DNA of 64,000 nucleotides from Adiantum capillus-veneris (GCA_014529385.2 CM043945.1:99109463-99173462); one strand, 5' to 3'; numbered from the stretch's first letter, positions 18,857 through 29,867 are shown. Notes: generated by a model from the sequence alone, not told the origin. Made by a program: numbers and translations.

Positions 18857-18874
18857 TCCCCGGCAGTGGCGCCA
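18857..18874 (-). other. Element A primer-binding site (tRNA-Asp type)
   Basis: On the minus strand, two bases after the LTR, TGGCGCCACTGCCGGGGA matches the complement of the 3' end of plant tRNA-Asp with two mismatches. B2 has the exact version at 46050-46067. Confidence 0.85.
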
Positions 18875-18876
18875 AA

Positions 18877-19821
18877 TGTTAAGGCGGTTACGCCGCTAGC
18901 AGAAGCTAAATAGCGAGAACTCAACCAACAACAGAATTTGTCAGACGAGGACGAAGCTTGACCCACAGGCGCATGGAAACAACTAGGTGGGTGTCAAATC
19001 ACCTACTCGACCTTCTAATGACAATCACTACTAAGGAAATCAAATCTAGGTTCTAAAATACGCAAGTGACTGAAATCCGTACTACGAACGAATGCTATAC
19101 GAAACAGAATCTAGAATCATTGAATCAATCTCAAACTCAAGGGGAAGTCTATACACTAGGTAAGAACAACACCCTTAAGACTTGAACTGCAAAATCAACC
19201 TATAACCACTCCGTGCGGTAAACGCGTATGAAGACAGGCCGAAAAATACAGGTGACCGAAACTTGACCCCGATGGTACTAATGTGTAGCTCTACTCGTTG
19301 TGGTTCTATAGATATGCTACACGCTCTATTCCGACACACGAGTTGGAAGAAAACTCACACCGAAGCTCGTAGGAACTTACCACACATAGAAGCCGATAGC
19401 GCGCACTCTTGGTATCAGTGCGTAGCTCTCGCCGTTGCTAACACAATGGCGGTGTCGCTTCTCCAATGGTGGCTCCGTAGCTCGCGTAGCAAGTAGATAA
19501 GACTCTCTCTCTCTGTCACTCACTCTCTCTCAGACACAGTCACGGCGCTCAAAAACTCACTTTGATTAATAATCTGAATCCCCTTAGGTTACAAAAACTT
19601 TGGCTTATATACCTCAGCCTTGGAGGTGAGAACATCTCTGACTCATTACATCAGCAAGTGAAATTACTTCGGAATTACAAGCTGGAAACTCAATTGAGTC
19701 CCGTTACTTAATGAATGGCTCAATTCAAAATCAATGTCGGAAAGACATTTATTACAATCAATGGTTACAAAAATGATGAGTGTGAGCAAAAATGTGGGTG
19801 TGATCCTCTGTTGGCTCAACA
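18877..19821 (-). repeat. Element A 5' LTR
   Basis: 945 bp, about 98% like the other LTR by eye, without the long CT run. It contains the likely promoter (TATATAA at 19605-19611, minus strand) and a half-site of the palindrome (ACGCGTATGA at 19222-19231; also 1380-1389 in the other LTR). Confidence 0.95.
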
Positions 19822-21921
19822 ATGGGCATGCCAAGAAACACGCCATGGACCTCATTTGTTACTAAAGCGCCGCTACATGGTAACTCAATGCCTGCAACTG
19901 TACCTACAAGTGTGTACCAATCGTATACACCTATAGGTCATTGCACTTATGTAGCCCCTACCCCTCCCATTGTTTCAACAACCTATGTTCCACAACCACA
20001 ACACCCAAATTCTTATTTCCATGGGACCATACCGGCTAGCATTAGCATGTCACATCCAACGTCGGTTATGCCTAGGGCCACACATTTGAACTTTGGACCG
20101 CCACATGGCACAACACCGTACCAAACATGGAACCCAAGGTCTTCCTATACGCCAAGCCCAATGCCAATATCTACTCCACATGTAGTCTCTGGAGCACCTG
20201 CACCCACGGTTCCTACTCACTTAGGTGACTTGGCAATATTTGCTCAAGCTGTCGGTCGATCTATTGCTGAGAATATGTATAACATGCCTGATAGAAAACC
20301 TAGAAGTAAGGCAATACAAATAGCCAAGCTCACACAAAAATTTAGTGGAGACGGGGATGTGAGAAAGCATATTGAAGTGTTTGAACAAATATGCAATTCT
20401 CTAGGAGAACACAATGACCTGCATAAGAGTAATGCTTTAAGCCTAACCTTAACTGGGAAGGCTGGGGATTGGTATAGAACCCTAAGGGTGGAAGAAAAAA
20501 TGATTTACCCTACTGTTAGGAGACTGTTCTTAAAAGAATACATACGAGAGGGAGTGCTTTGGGGTGTAGCCTCTCAAATCCAGAAAGCCCAACAAGAGGA
20601 AGGAGAGTCGGTGAGAGACTTTATTAGTCGCTTAAAGCGTTTGAATTCTCGTTGTAATCCAAATGAGAGCTTCAATAATAATCAATTGCTTGATAGATTC
20701 ATTAGGGGATTACGACATGAGGATATCTACAATGGCCTAGTCATTAGAGGTATCACCACTTGGGAAGCAATCACCACCAATGTGATCCAATTGGAGGATA
20801 ATTTATGATTCAAGGAGAAAGAGTGTCTGTTGAGCCTAAATCTATTAGCTCGCAAGCATCAGGGCATCAGCCAATGACCCTAAAGCCTATTGCTAAGGAG
20901 CCAAAGATATCTGAGATGAATTTAGCAAATATCACCAAGGCCATTCAAGAGAGTCTTAGAAACAATCGTGCTCCACAAAACAATCATATGTATCCAAGAA
21001 GGGAGCAACAATGGTGCTCAGTATGCTATGGACCGCATAGTACTAATGAATGCCCTACTTTTAGAGTAAAATTCAATGGAAACTGCAATGCCTATGGGAG
21101 GTATGGTCATCAAGCTAAGGATTGCATAGTGTTTAAGAGCGCGATGGCCAATATGGACAAACACACCTCGATTGCCTGCATTGATGCCGGCCCCACCTCT
21201 TGAACAAACGTCACAACACATGGTCCCTAGGGCCCAAAATGTTGTTCAAACAACACCCTTACCACCTCCAGTGCTAGGACCGCAATCACCACATCCAAGA
21301 ATCACTTATGTGAATCAAGTGGGTTGTGAGTCATTCATTGCTTGTTTGGAACACTCTGAAGGAGATATAGACCCTAATATTTCCTATGGGATGGATGCGC
21401 TTGAAGAAAGTCCACAATACTACATGGAAGGCTATTGGGGACAAGTCAAACTTGTCTATCAAGTAGCTGCTCTTGCTACAAGAGGCCAAAATATCAATTA
21501 CACTGGTAACAGACCACCTCTTCAATGATATGAGTGTGGAGGTCCACATCATGTAGCCGAGTGTACTATTAGGCTACAAAAGAATGCCACACTAATGCAA
21601 ACCAATCAAGCGAGCATGTATACAATGCCGATACTCATGTGTAATCGATGTGGCATAGATCATTTGATTGCCCAATGTCCAAATAATCTAAATGCACCGA
21701 AGATCACGCCATTAAACTTGATTGAGGTTACCGAGGAGCCATCACAAAGTACACCTGTGGTACCAGTAAACGTACTCACACGATCGATGCTCCAAAACAA
21801 AATTATATTCTTGAGGAAAGAGACACGGCATCAATTGCCCAATCTCAAAAAAAGAAGAAAACAGGAAGGAAGAGATCGCACAAAACAGCCAAGTCAGACC
21901 CCAGTTCAAAGACCAACATAG
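19822..21921 (+). pseudogene. B1 gag core and zinc knuckles (broken)
   Basis: This resumes B1 gag after element A. The frame at 19822-20808 carries a Pro-rich segment and the Gag core (about 20300-20800; AGDWYRTLRVEEK, FIRGLRHEDIYNGL). The frame at 20805-21203 continues it after a -1 shift and holds two knuckle-like motifs, one complete (CSVCYGPHSTNEC) and one with Cys changed to Tyr (CNAYGRYGHQAKDC). Frames at 21172-21528 and 21595-21921 hold the rest, with the first of the paired knuckles damaged by a stop (TGA at 21526-21528) and the second intact (CNRCGIDHLIAQC). Compared with B2, point changes and short shifts explain every break. Gag would assemble the particle, so this copy cannot supply it intact. 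Confidence 0.75.
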
Positions 21922-22184
21922 GGACTGGTGATGACCCCGTATATATAAATGACGCTGAAGAGGATTCTGATTCAGCTGAAACCATGGAGAGCAAAACAAC
22001 CACTAAGATAGAAACCAACAAGAAAGATCTTCATGAGCCACAATGGCCAGGATCCAAGAAGAAGATAGGAACTTATACAAACCCTACAGAGGAGATCGAG
22101 CGAGTCAAGCAATTAAGGAGTTTGGTGGAAGATACCCAAAGGGATCTAGAACCAGCACCTAGGTAGATCCAGATTATAGACACC

Positions 22185-23108
22185 GTGTTCCCTACACAAC
22201 ACCAACCTCACCAAGTCCATAGACCCTTAGCCATTACTAGTGTCATCAAAGACGAAAGTGACTTAAACTCATGGGAAAGTGGGCATAGTCACTTCTTGAT
22301 GGAAATAATGTTTACAGAGGGACTACCTGATCATATCGAAGAAATGGAGATCCCATATTTTCCACGTCAAGGGACTGAAGCCCAAAAGGTTCCGTTAAAC
22401 ATTGCCAAATTGATGGATTTCATGTCTTCAGAAGTTAGAACCACCATCATGTCCAAACTATATAAAGACCCTAAGCTAGTCTCAGCTCTTTGAGCCTTCC
22501 TCAAAGGAGAACTAAATTTTGGGCTACCACAATTTGCACAGATGGATGGAGCTGGGGAGATGCCAATGGAGGAGGAACACTTAGATCCACAACCCAACCT
22601 AGATGAGAACCTTGTGGTAGAAATACTTGTTAACAAGTTGGGACAATACTTTGAGGGTGATGAATCCAATGCAACCATACCAATCACTCCTAAGGGATTA
22701 ATTGTGAAGGGAATCCTTGATGGTGGCACTGGGGTTAGCATTGTGACTAAAATTTGATGGGAAACTATGGGAAGACCTCCCCTTGCGACCACAACCATAG
22801 TAGTGAAGGTTGCCAATGGGTCTATTGTTAAACCTATTGGGATGCTACAATATCTCAAGATCAAGGTCTTTGGACATAAAATAAGAATTACCTTCATTGT
22901 TATGGATTTTTCCAATCACACTATGGCATCGGAGATGATCGTAGGACGTTCTTTCATGAGGGAAGCAAAAATGGTGCATGACTGGTCTAAAAACCATGTC
23001 TGCTTGCAGTTCCAAGATTCTATCATTCGAGTGGATCTTGTAACTGGTCGAGCACATCCCCTAGGAAACAGGTCACTCGGCCCCATTGCAGTATTGTTAC
23101 ACGTGTAA
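22185..23108 (+). pseudogene. B1 retropepsin-like domain (broken, active-site Ser replaced)
   Basis: The frames at 22185-22493, 22542-22757 and 22767-23108 form one former frame interrupted by stops. The middle piece ends with GILDGGTGVSIVTK, aligned to AILDSGAGVAIATK of element A, so the usual D-[ST]-G is D-G-G here. The next piece continues with VGRSFMREAKMVHDW, matching LGRPFMRQLKMVQDW of A. The conserved order and flanking acidic residues show a domain shared with A. The replaced active-site Ser/Thr and the in-frame stop (TGA at 22755) predict no activity. The whole segment is deleted in B2. Confidence 0.65.
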
Positions 23109-23979
23109 AGCGGACACTGATGCTGGGGAAGATTCTCCTTATATGGATGTAATATCTGGGATGACTGAGTCGGACAATGTGGATTGGGTCCACTTAGCAG
23201 TGACCATAGACACTTGGGGAAATAGGGGGACGACCTGGGTAACATCTGAGGGGGATGAAATGCCCGTACCCTTAAATATACTAGAAGCAATGCATATAGC
23301 TTTTGACAAGACCCATCCTAATATAACAAAGAAAACACACAAGTGGATCCCTAAAGCTTCTTTAGCGACCATAGCTAGTGCTAAAAAACAGAAGCCTTGT
23401 AAGAAACGTCCCACTCGCCCTAAAAAATGTAAGGAAACATGGCGGTGGATTCCTAAACGACTATTGGAAGCCCAAGGCTACTATCAAGGAAATTATCAAA
23501 TTTGGGTGCCAAAACGTAGATTGTGTTCTTACCTGTCACCTGACCCATGTGCGCCCAATCCTGTAGCTCCAAAATGAATGGACGATCGTGGAAAGAAAAA
23601 AATCATAAAATGCTACACACGCACTCCAGAGCTAGTTTGGGTACCGAAGAAAGAACGATTTGTTTCACCTAGCTCAGGAAGGAGGGAGTCCCATGAAGCT
23701 TCTAGCTCCTCATGTAATGCATCCATAGAGGTAAAAGATTCTCCACAGCCTCCACCTACAATAGTGAACCTCCATAAAGCTACAAAGAAATCCACACCTC
23801 TTAGTGTTCAAGAATCACCTGATGAACCACTTCAAGTTCGATCCTGGGAGAGTACCTTACCACCCTTGCAACTTGATGAGGCACCTAAGGTAATAAAAAA
23901 CTACTCGCAAAAATCATCACCTATTACCAACTGGAACAACTGGTTTCAAAGGGTGATGAGCACATTACAAACAATATGA
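23086..23979 (+). pseudogene. B1 C-terminal W-[IV]-P-K repeat region
   Basis: Frames at 23086-23577 and 23578-23979 are separated only by a TGA. Four tryptophan repeats are visible (HKWIPK, WRWIPK, IWVPK, VWVPK) between about 23340 and 23660, set in Lys/Arg-rich sequence, followed by a Ser/Pro-rich tail. The same kind of repeat follows the integrase in element A. In B1 it follows the protease directly, as expected if RT-RH-IN were removed from an A-like ancestor. Confidence 0.6.
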
Positions 23980-23986
23980 CCTACCC

Positions 23987-24001
23987 AAGGAAGGGGGGAA
24001 G
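23987..24001 (+). other. Internal polypurine tract of B1
   Basis: AAGGAAGGGGGGAAG lies just after the last coding frame. It is very like the true polypurine tract before the LTR (30873-30885), and B2 has it at 56027-56037. It could act as a second plus-strand primer. Confidence 0.5.
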
Positions 24002-24614
24002 TCTTCATTCATGTCAGTCTATTGAATTATTTCCCACTTGCCCTCCTTTCCTTGACCTCTCAATCACCAATCTTAGGGAATGTATATATAAATCCTTATA
24101 CTCACAAAAAACAAAAATAGTAAAGAGAAAGAGCAATTAGCAAACGAGTATGCACAATAAAAGTCAAAACATTGACCCAGACCTACACATTCATATCTGG
24201 TACACTGAAACAGAAACCTATGTCATCAACCACCTTTGATCCTCATCACGCGAGTGATGGAGGGTAGCTAGGATTAGTATGGTATGAGTGTTCTGTTTTA
24301 GAGTTTAGTGATGAGCAAAGTTCTTTCTTCCCACTGATGTGCCTCCTAGAGGTATTCTTTGTGTTTCCTAGTGTGTACAGGAATGTGTTGTTGTTGTTAG
24401 GATTTGGACCTTCATGGGATCTTTCTCTCATTCACTCTTCAAATCAAGTGCGATCATCAACACAAACAAGTGTTTCTTGACCACTAGCATTGCCCCTTAT
24501 CTTTTTTGCATCCATGTTTGTCTGCTTTAATTGTAATTGGTAGCATAATATTCAACGCATTTTCTTAGTATCAAACATTAAATTCAATGTAATTTTTTGT
24601 CATAAGCACCTGTC
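24002..24614 (+). other. B1 3' non-coding region, first part
   Basis: About 610 bp without a gene on either strand, up to the insertion point of element C. Confidence 0.5.
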
Positions 24615-24936
24615 TGTTGAGATGTCGAGCTCTACACCTTGAGCTGGCATCCACTACGGGTCTTGGCCGCTTACGGCATTTACTCACTGGCGCGTTAGGT
24701 GACCGACACGGAGGATCTCTGCCAGTGATTCTACAGTTGGACTACACTTATAGTGCCAGCCTAGTACGCTTCTAGCGAGTTCACACTTAGTGACCGCATG
24801 TACATATGTGCTACTTTTCATCTTTAGCACTTAGTCATTTTGTACTCTCTTTTCTGTGAAGAAGAAGAAGAAGCTTTCCATCTCTGTGTGCTTTGTGCTT
24901 GTCTTGTGTAGCTCTCTTGCATCCTCATTCTTTACA
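24615..24936 (+). repeat. Element C 5' LTR
   Basis: 322 bp, TGTTGAGATG...TTCTTTACA, followed at once by the primer site. Confidence 0.95.
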
Positions 24937-24948
24937 TGGTATCAGAGC
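24937..24948 (+). other. Element C primer-binding site (initiator tRNA-Met)
   Basis: TGGTATCAGAGC directly after the LTR, the standard copia primer site in plants. Confidence 0.95.
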
Positions 24949-25218
24949 CTGGTGCAGGCAAGAGAGGCTAAGAGAGCAAGAGCATCACAATCCCTTCGTT
25001 CGCAATCCACGACCAGATGCACAAGTTTTTCGCACAAGTTTCTGAACAGGTCTCCAAAGTGCAGTATACAGAGATTTACTGTACAAGTACAGTGGTTGTA
25101 TGTACGCTTGATTGTGGACACTCGTTGAGTGTAGAAAGCGTTACAGGAACCACGATAGCAGGTTCAGCAGATTTGCAGGTTTTTGCAGATTGCAGCTATT
25201 TTGTCTTAGTGCTTCAAG

Positions 25219-28200
25219 ATGTCAGACGGTTTCAGTCAGATTGTTACTGAGAAGCTTGAGAAAAATAACTACCCTGCATGGAAGTTCAGAATAACAAATT
25301 TCCTAAAAGGAAAAGGTTATTGGGACTATGTAGAAGGAGACAATGAAAAGGAACCAGAGATTCCCGAGGCAAATGCTACAGCAGAACAAAGGAAAGCTTT
25401 GAGAGACTGGCAACAAGGCCAGAGCAAAGTGATGTATTGGCTTTCTATGAGCATCACAGATGGCATGATGGGCTATCTACAGGATGCTGAAACCCCCGCC
25501 ATTGCATGGAAAAACTTAGGCAGAGTGTTCGAGGTGAACACCAAGGCCAGGAAGCTTCAACTAAAGTCGGAGCTAAATCAGGTTAAGAGGAACAACCTCT
25601 CCATCAATGATTATGCTTTGAAGATCAAGAGTATCATTGAGGCTCTTGGATCTATTAAAGTCTCAGTGGAAGACGATGACATTGTCCGTGCATGCTTGGA
25701 TGGTCTAGGAGATGAGTATGTACATTTTAGGTCTTCCATGAATACAAGAGACGACATCCCCGTGTTCCAAGTTTTGATTTCTATGCTTATTCTTGAGGAG
25801 AAGAACCTTGACACATCTTCTTCTCATGGCAGAAATAATTCTGAACAGGCCTTCTATTCTAACTCCAACAGAGGTAGAGGTAGAGGTCGTGGTCGAGGCC
25901 CAAGGGGTTGCAGGGGCCAATTTCTGGAAGTTCAATCAAATCAAAACAATACAGGTGGCAGGGGAAACCAGTCTCAAGGCAGGGGGAGTCAAAGAGGTCG
26001 TGGTGCAGGATCAAGCAGGCAGCAACATACTCCAGATAGTAGAGAATGTTGGACTTGTGGTGAAAGAGGTCACATGTCACGTGACTGTCCAAAGGGAAAA
26101 GCAAGTAGAAAGAGAGAACAGGGCAACTATGCATCTACTAGCAGAGATGCAGATGACAGCAAAAACGAGCGCATGTTTGTTATGCAACATGTAATGAATA
26201 CAATGACTGCAGAGAATTCCACCCAAGATGATGTTTGGTATGTGGATTCAGGTGCCTCTAATCACATGACGTCTCGTGGAGAGTGGTTTAGAGATATGCG
26301 CAAACCAGATGTGTCAGGCTATGTGCAGACAGGAGATGACACAGCTCACCCCATTGCTCATGTAGGGGACATACCTCTAAATACGAAGAGTGGGAAATCA
26401 AAGTACTTAGCAGATGTACTTCATGTCCCAAACATTACAAAGAATCTTGTTTCTGTTGGACAAATGGTTGAGCAGGGTTTGCAGGTTCGCTTCAATCCAA
26501 ATGGCTGTTATGTAGAAGATTTCCAGAATGGCTATAAGCTGATCACAGAGGGCAAATGTGTGGGCAGAATGTTTACGTTGAATGTAGACATGCCTGAGGT
26601 AAAAGCTGCATTATTTGCACAGGGCACAGGTGTTGTGGCTGATGTTGACATTTGGCACAAACGCATTGGCCATGTCAATGAGCAGAGATTGCGCAGCATG
26701 CAATCAAAACAGATTGTAAAAGGTTTGCCCAAATTCAAGGTGGATGGTATGCATAAAGTGTGTGCAGCATGCCAGTTTGGAAAACAGTCAAAGGGCTCAT
26801 TTCCACATGAGCGCAATGTATGTAAAAAGCCACTTGAGGTGGTGCACACAGATGTTTGGGGTCCAACCGATACTGCAAGTATACATGGTTGCAGGTATTA
26901 TGTCTCTTTCATTGATGACCATACAAGGAAAGTATGGGTCTACTTCATGCATAACAAAAGTGAAGTGTTTGGTCACTTTCAAGACTTCAAAGTCATGATT
27001 GAGAAGGAGACAAATATGCAAATCAAGACATTGAGGTCAGATGGAGGGGGAGAGTACTTCTCCAATGATTTTTCATATTTTCTACGAATGCATGGTATAC
27101 ATAGGCAGTTTACATGCAGATATACTCCACAGCAAAATGGGGTTGCAGAAAGGAAAAACAGGCACATTCCAGAGGTTGCACGTGCATTGATGAATGAGAA
27201 GAACATGCCTCATCATTTCTGGGCTGAAGCTGTAAATACAGCTGTGTACATTATGAACAGGACACCTACAGCTGCGGTGCATGATGTAACACCTGAGGAA
27301 AAGTTTACAGGTACAAAGCCTGATTTGGCACACTTGAAAGTGTTTGGCTTCATAGCTTACGTGCATGTACCAGATGAGTTGCGTAGGAAATTGGATCCTA
27401 AAGCAGAGAAATGTATTCTTGTGGGATATTCCCTTGAACAAAAGGGGTACAAGTGCTACAATCCTACTACACGAGAATTACGAGTGAGCAGAGATGTAGT
27501 CTTTGATGAGATGAGCAGCTGGTACAGTAATGCACATGGCACTATTGGGGCTGATGTAAAAGATGATGTGGTTGTACAAAATGTGAGGCCACAGTCACAG
27601 GTTTTGAGTGGACCACAAGAGTCCTCTTCTCGTGGCTCTGTTGAGAAACCATGGAATGGTAGACTACGTACGCAGGTTACTCCACCAACAGGTACAGGGA
27701 ATGTATCAAGAAAAGGAAAGGAAAAGGTTGTTGAACCTCCCTTTATGGTTGATGCATCATCAGGTTTTTCACATGTAGACATGGATTCAGATGGTTCTAA
27801 ACAAAGTCTTGATGAGGAATTTGGAATTCCGGCTGTCAGGACACCTGGTGTAAGGAAAGTACAAGAAGATGCTAGAGGGCAAAGGAGTGACCAAGGACCG
27901 CGCAGATCTAATAGAGTCAGAAATCTAGTTCAGAAATTGACTTATGGTGGGTATCTAGCGCATCACCAAGCCTACATGGCTAAGGTGATACAGGATGTGG
28001 AGCCCACATGTTTTGAGGATGCAGTTGGAAATGTGCATTGGGATGATGCAATGAATGAAGAGATGGCTGCATTGGAAGCAAATGACACATGGGAGTTGGT
28101 GCCATTGCCAAGTGGCAAGAAAGCTATTGGCTGTAAATGGGTGTATAAAACCAAGCATAAGGCTGATGGTAACATTGAGCGTCACAAGGCAAGGCTGGTC

Positions 28201-29568
28201 GCAAAGGGTTATGCACAGAAGTATGGCATAGACTATGAGGAGACCTTTGCTCCAGTGGCAAAGATGACGACAGTGAGAGCTGTCATAGCAGTGGCTGCAT
28301 TTAGAGGATGGATTATGCATCAAATGGATGTAAAGAATGCCTTCTTGAATGGTGAGTTGCAAGAGGAAGTGTATATGGATCAGCCACCTGGTTATGTCGA
28401 TCCAGATTACCCAGATTATGTATGCAGACTTCTCAAAGCTTTGTATGGTTTGAAGCAGGGCTCTAGAGCATGGTATGACAGGATTGCCAAGTATCTTGTC
28501 AGTATTGGTTTTAGGAGAGCTCATGCTGATCATTCACTCTATGTACGTGAGAGTGATGTGGGGATTGTGGTCATTACCATATATGTATATGACCTTATTA
28601 TTGTTGGTGACAATGCTATGGAGATTGACCATGTGAAGGGTCTTCTCAAACAGGAGTTTGAAATGAAAGATTTAGGCGAGTTGCGCTACTTTCTTGGCAT
28701 TGAAGTGATCAGGACTCCAGAGGGTGTATGGCTATCACAGAGACAGTATGCTTTGGACATGTTGTCAAAGTATGGTATGGCTGATTGTAAGCCAATTTCT
28801 ATTCCCTTGGATGTGAATGCAAAGCTGAGTGCAGAGAAGGGTGATGTTGTTGAGGATGTCAACATGTACAGGAAGATTGTGGGTAGTCTAATCTACTTGA
28901 CTATCACGAGGCCAGACTTGAGCTACACAGTAGGCTTGGAGAGTCAGTTCATGCAACTTCCGAGGAAGCCACATTTGGATGGAGTACGACGCACACTTAG
29001 GTATGTGCAAGGTACTCTTGACTACGCATTGTTCTATGCAGCAGATGCACCATTAGCATTGTATGGGTATACAGATGCAGATTGGGCAGGTAGCATTGTT
29101 GATAGGAGATCTACGAGTGGCTTCATGTTCTCTTTTGGGAGTGCTGCTGTTACTTGGAGCAGCAAAAAGCAGCCTACGGTTGCTTTATCAAGCACAGAGG
29201 CCGAGTACAGAGGTGCAGCAGTTGCGGCGTGCGAGGTAGCTTGGCTACGCACATTACTTGAGGACTTGGGAGTGCAAGTGGACCAGCAGATTTTCATCCA
29301 TTGTGACAACCTCAGCAGCATGCAGTTGGCTAGGAACCCAGTGTTCCATGCCAGGACCAAACACATAGAGGTCCATTACCACTACGTTCGAGAGCGAGTG
29401 TTGGCGGGCGACATCGACTTGGTCTACGTCAGCACAGAGGAGCAGATAGCGGATATCTTTACCAAGGCCCTCGGAGCTGAGAAGCTTCGACGTTTCCGGA
29501 CTATGCTTGGACTCTGCGACATGCAGAGCTCGAGGGGGAGTGTTGAGATGTCGAGCTCTACACCTTGA
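25219..29568 (+). CDS. Element C Gag-Pol polyprotein (copia), RT catalytic Asp mutated
   Basis: 1449 codons from ATG at 25219, no internal stop. Gag spans about residues 1-250, followed by an Arg/Gly-rich stretch and a zinc knuckle CWTCGERGHMSRDC (about 277-290). The protease has VDSGASNHM (about 343). The integrase has a pre-integrase HxxxH...CxxC motif (about 478-515) and catalytic acids in HTDVWG (about 548), RSDGGGEY (about 607) and NGVAERKNR (about 643). RT spans about 930-1180 and RNase H about 1270-1400 (YTDADWAG, SSTEAEY, HCDNLSS). In the RT box YVDD the first Asp is Tyr (codon TAT at 28588-28590, residue 1124). That residue binds catalytic metal in all known RTs, so polymerase activity should be lost. 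The stop lies inside the 3' LTR. The ORF is otherwise complete. Confidence 0.93.
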   Translation: MSDGFSQIVTEKLEKNNYPAWKFRITNFLKGKGYWDYVEGDNEKEPEIPEANATAEQRKALRDWQQGQSKVMYWLSMSITDGMMGYLQDAETPAIAWKNLGRVFEVNTKARKLQLKSELNQVKRNNLSINDYALKIKSIIEALGSIKVSVEDDDIVRACLDGLGDEYVHFRSSMNTRDDIPVFQVLISMLILEEKNLDTSSSHGRNNSEQAFYSNSNRGRGRGRGRGPRGCRGQFLEVQSNQNNTGGRGNQSQGRGSQRGRGAGSSRQQHTPDSRECWTCGERGHMSRDCPKGKASRKREQGNYASTSRDADDSKNERMFVMQHVMNTMTAENSTQDDVWYVDSGASNHMTSRGEWFRDMRKPDVSGYVQTGDDTAHPIAHVGDIPLNTKSGKSKYLADVLHVPNITKNLVSVGQMVEQGLQVRFNPNGCYVEDFQNGYKLITEGKCVGRMFTLNVDMPEVKAALFAQGTGVVADVDIWHKRIGHVNEQRLRSMQSKQIVKGLPKFKVDGMHKVCAACQFGKQSKGSFPHERNVCKKPLEVVHTDVWGPTDTASIHGCRYYVSFIDDHTRKVWVYFMHNKSEVFGHFQDFKVMIEKETNMQIKTLRSDGGGEYFSNDFSYFLRMHGIHRQFTCRYTPQQNGVAERKNRHIPEVARALMNEKNMPHHFWAEAVNTAVYIMNRTPTAAVHDVTPEEKFTGTKPDLAHLKVFGFIAYVHVPDELRRKLDPKAEKCILVGYSLEQKGYKCYNPTTRELRVSRDVVFDEMSSWYSNAHGTIGADVKDDVVVQNVRPQSQVLSGPQESSSRGSVEKPWNGRLRTQVTPPTGTGNVSRKGKEKVVEPPFMVDASSGFSHVDMDSDGSKQSLDEEFGIPAVRTPGVRKVQEDARGQRSDQGPRRSNRVRNLVQKLTYGGYLAHHQAYMAKVIQDVEPTCFEDAVGNVHWDDAMNEEMAALEANDTWELVPLPSGKKAIGCKWVYKTKHKADGNIERHKARLVAKGYAQKYGIDYEETFAPVAKMTTVRAVIAVAAFRGWIMHQMDVKNAFLNGELQEEVYMDQPPGYVDPDYPDYVCRLLKALYGLKQGSRAWYDRIAKYLVSIGFRRAHADHSLYVRESDVGIVVITIYVYDLIIVGDNAMEIDHVKGLLKQEFEMKDLGELRYFLGIEVIRTPEGVWLSQRQYALDMLSKYGMADCKPISIPLDVNAKLSAEKGDVVEDVNMYRKIVGSLIYLTITRPDLSYTVGLESQFMQLPRKPHLDGVRRTLRYVQGTLDYALFYAADAPLALYGYTDADWAGSIVDRRSTSGFMFSFGSAAVTWSSKKQPTVALSSTEAEYRGAAVAACEVAWLRTLLEDLGVQVDQQIFIHCDNLSSMQLARNPVFHARTKHIEVHYHYVRERVLAGDIDLVYVSTEEQIADIFTKALGAEKLRRFRTMLGLCDMQSSRGSVEMSSSTP
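29528..29540 (+). other. Element C polypurine tract
   Basis: GAGGGGGAG ends directly at the 3' LTR. It is within the end of the coding frame, which runs into the LTR. Confidence 0.85.
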
Positions 29569-29862
29569 GCTGGCATCCACTACGGGTCTTGGCCGCTTAT
29601 GGCATTTACTCACTGGCGCGTTAGGTGACCGACACGGAGGATCTCTGCCAGTGATTCTACAGTTGGACTACACTTATAGTGCCAGCCTAGTACGCTTCTA
29701 GCGAGTTCACACTTAGTGACCGCATGTACATATGTGCTACTTTTCAGCTTTAGCACTTAGTCATTTTGTACTCTCTTTTCTGTGAAGAAGCAGAAGAAGC
29801 TTTCCATCTCTGTGTGCTTTGTGCTTGTCTTGTGTAGCTCTCTTGCATCCTCATTCTTTACA
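29541..29862 (+). repeat. Element C 3' LTR
   Basis: 322 bp with three single-base differences from the 5' LTR. It contains the last codons and stop of the polyprotein. Confidence 0.95.
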
Positions 29863-29867
29863 CTATC

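Larger units (their letters stand above)
1035..19821 (-). mobile_element. Element A: 18.8-kb Ty3/gypsy LTR retrotransposon with extra ORFs and palindrome arrays
   Basis: It is bounded by LTRs of 1005 bp (1035-2039) and 945 bp (18877-19821), with 5-bp target duplications ATGGG. Read on the minus strand the order is LTR, tRNA-Asp primer site, palindrome array, gag, protease-RT, RNase H, integrase, second protease, W-[IV]-P-K repeat ORF, non-coding spacer, second palindrome array, 955-residue ORF, polypurine tract, LTR. PR-RT-RH-IN order is the Ty3/gypsy arrangement. The size, tRNA-Asp priming and extra ORFs recall the Athila/Tat branch, but I cannot assign a lineage firmly. By eye the LTRs differ by about 18 substitutions plus a CT-repeat length change (about 2%), so insertion is fairly recent. 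Nonsense changes in pol make this copy non-autonomous. Confidence 0.95.
24615..29862 (+). mobile_element. Element C: full-length Ty1/copia LTR retrotransposon
   Basis: Two 322-bp LTRs (24615-24936 and 29541-29862) differ at only three positions. A tRNA-Met primer site, one uninterrupted gag-pol frame and a polypurine tract are all present. The flanks CTGTC and CTATC are a probable target duplication with one change. Integrase before RT is the copia order. It sits in the 3' non-coding region of B1. It is the youngest-looking element here, yet its RT active site is mutated. Confidence 0.95.
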
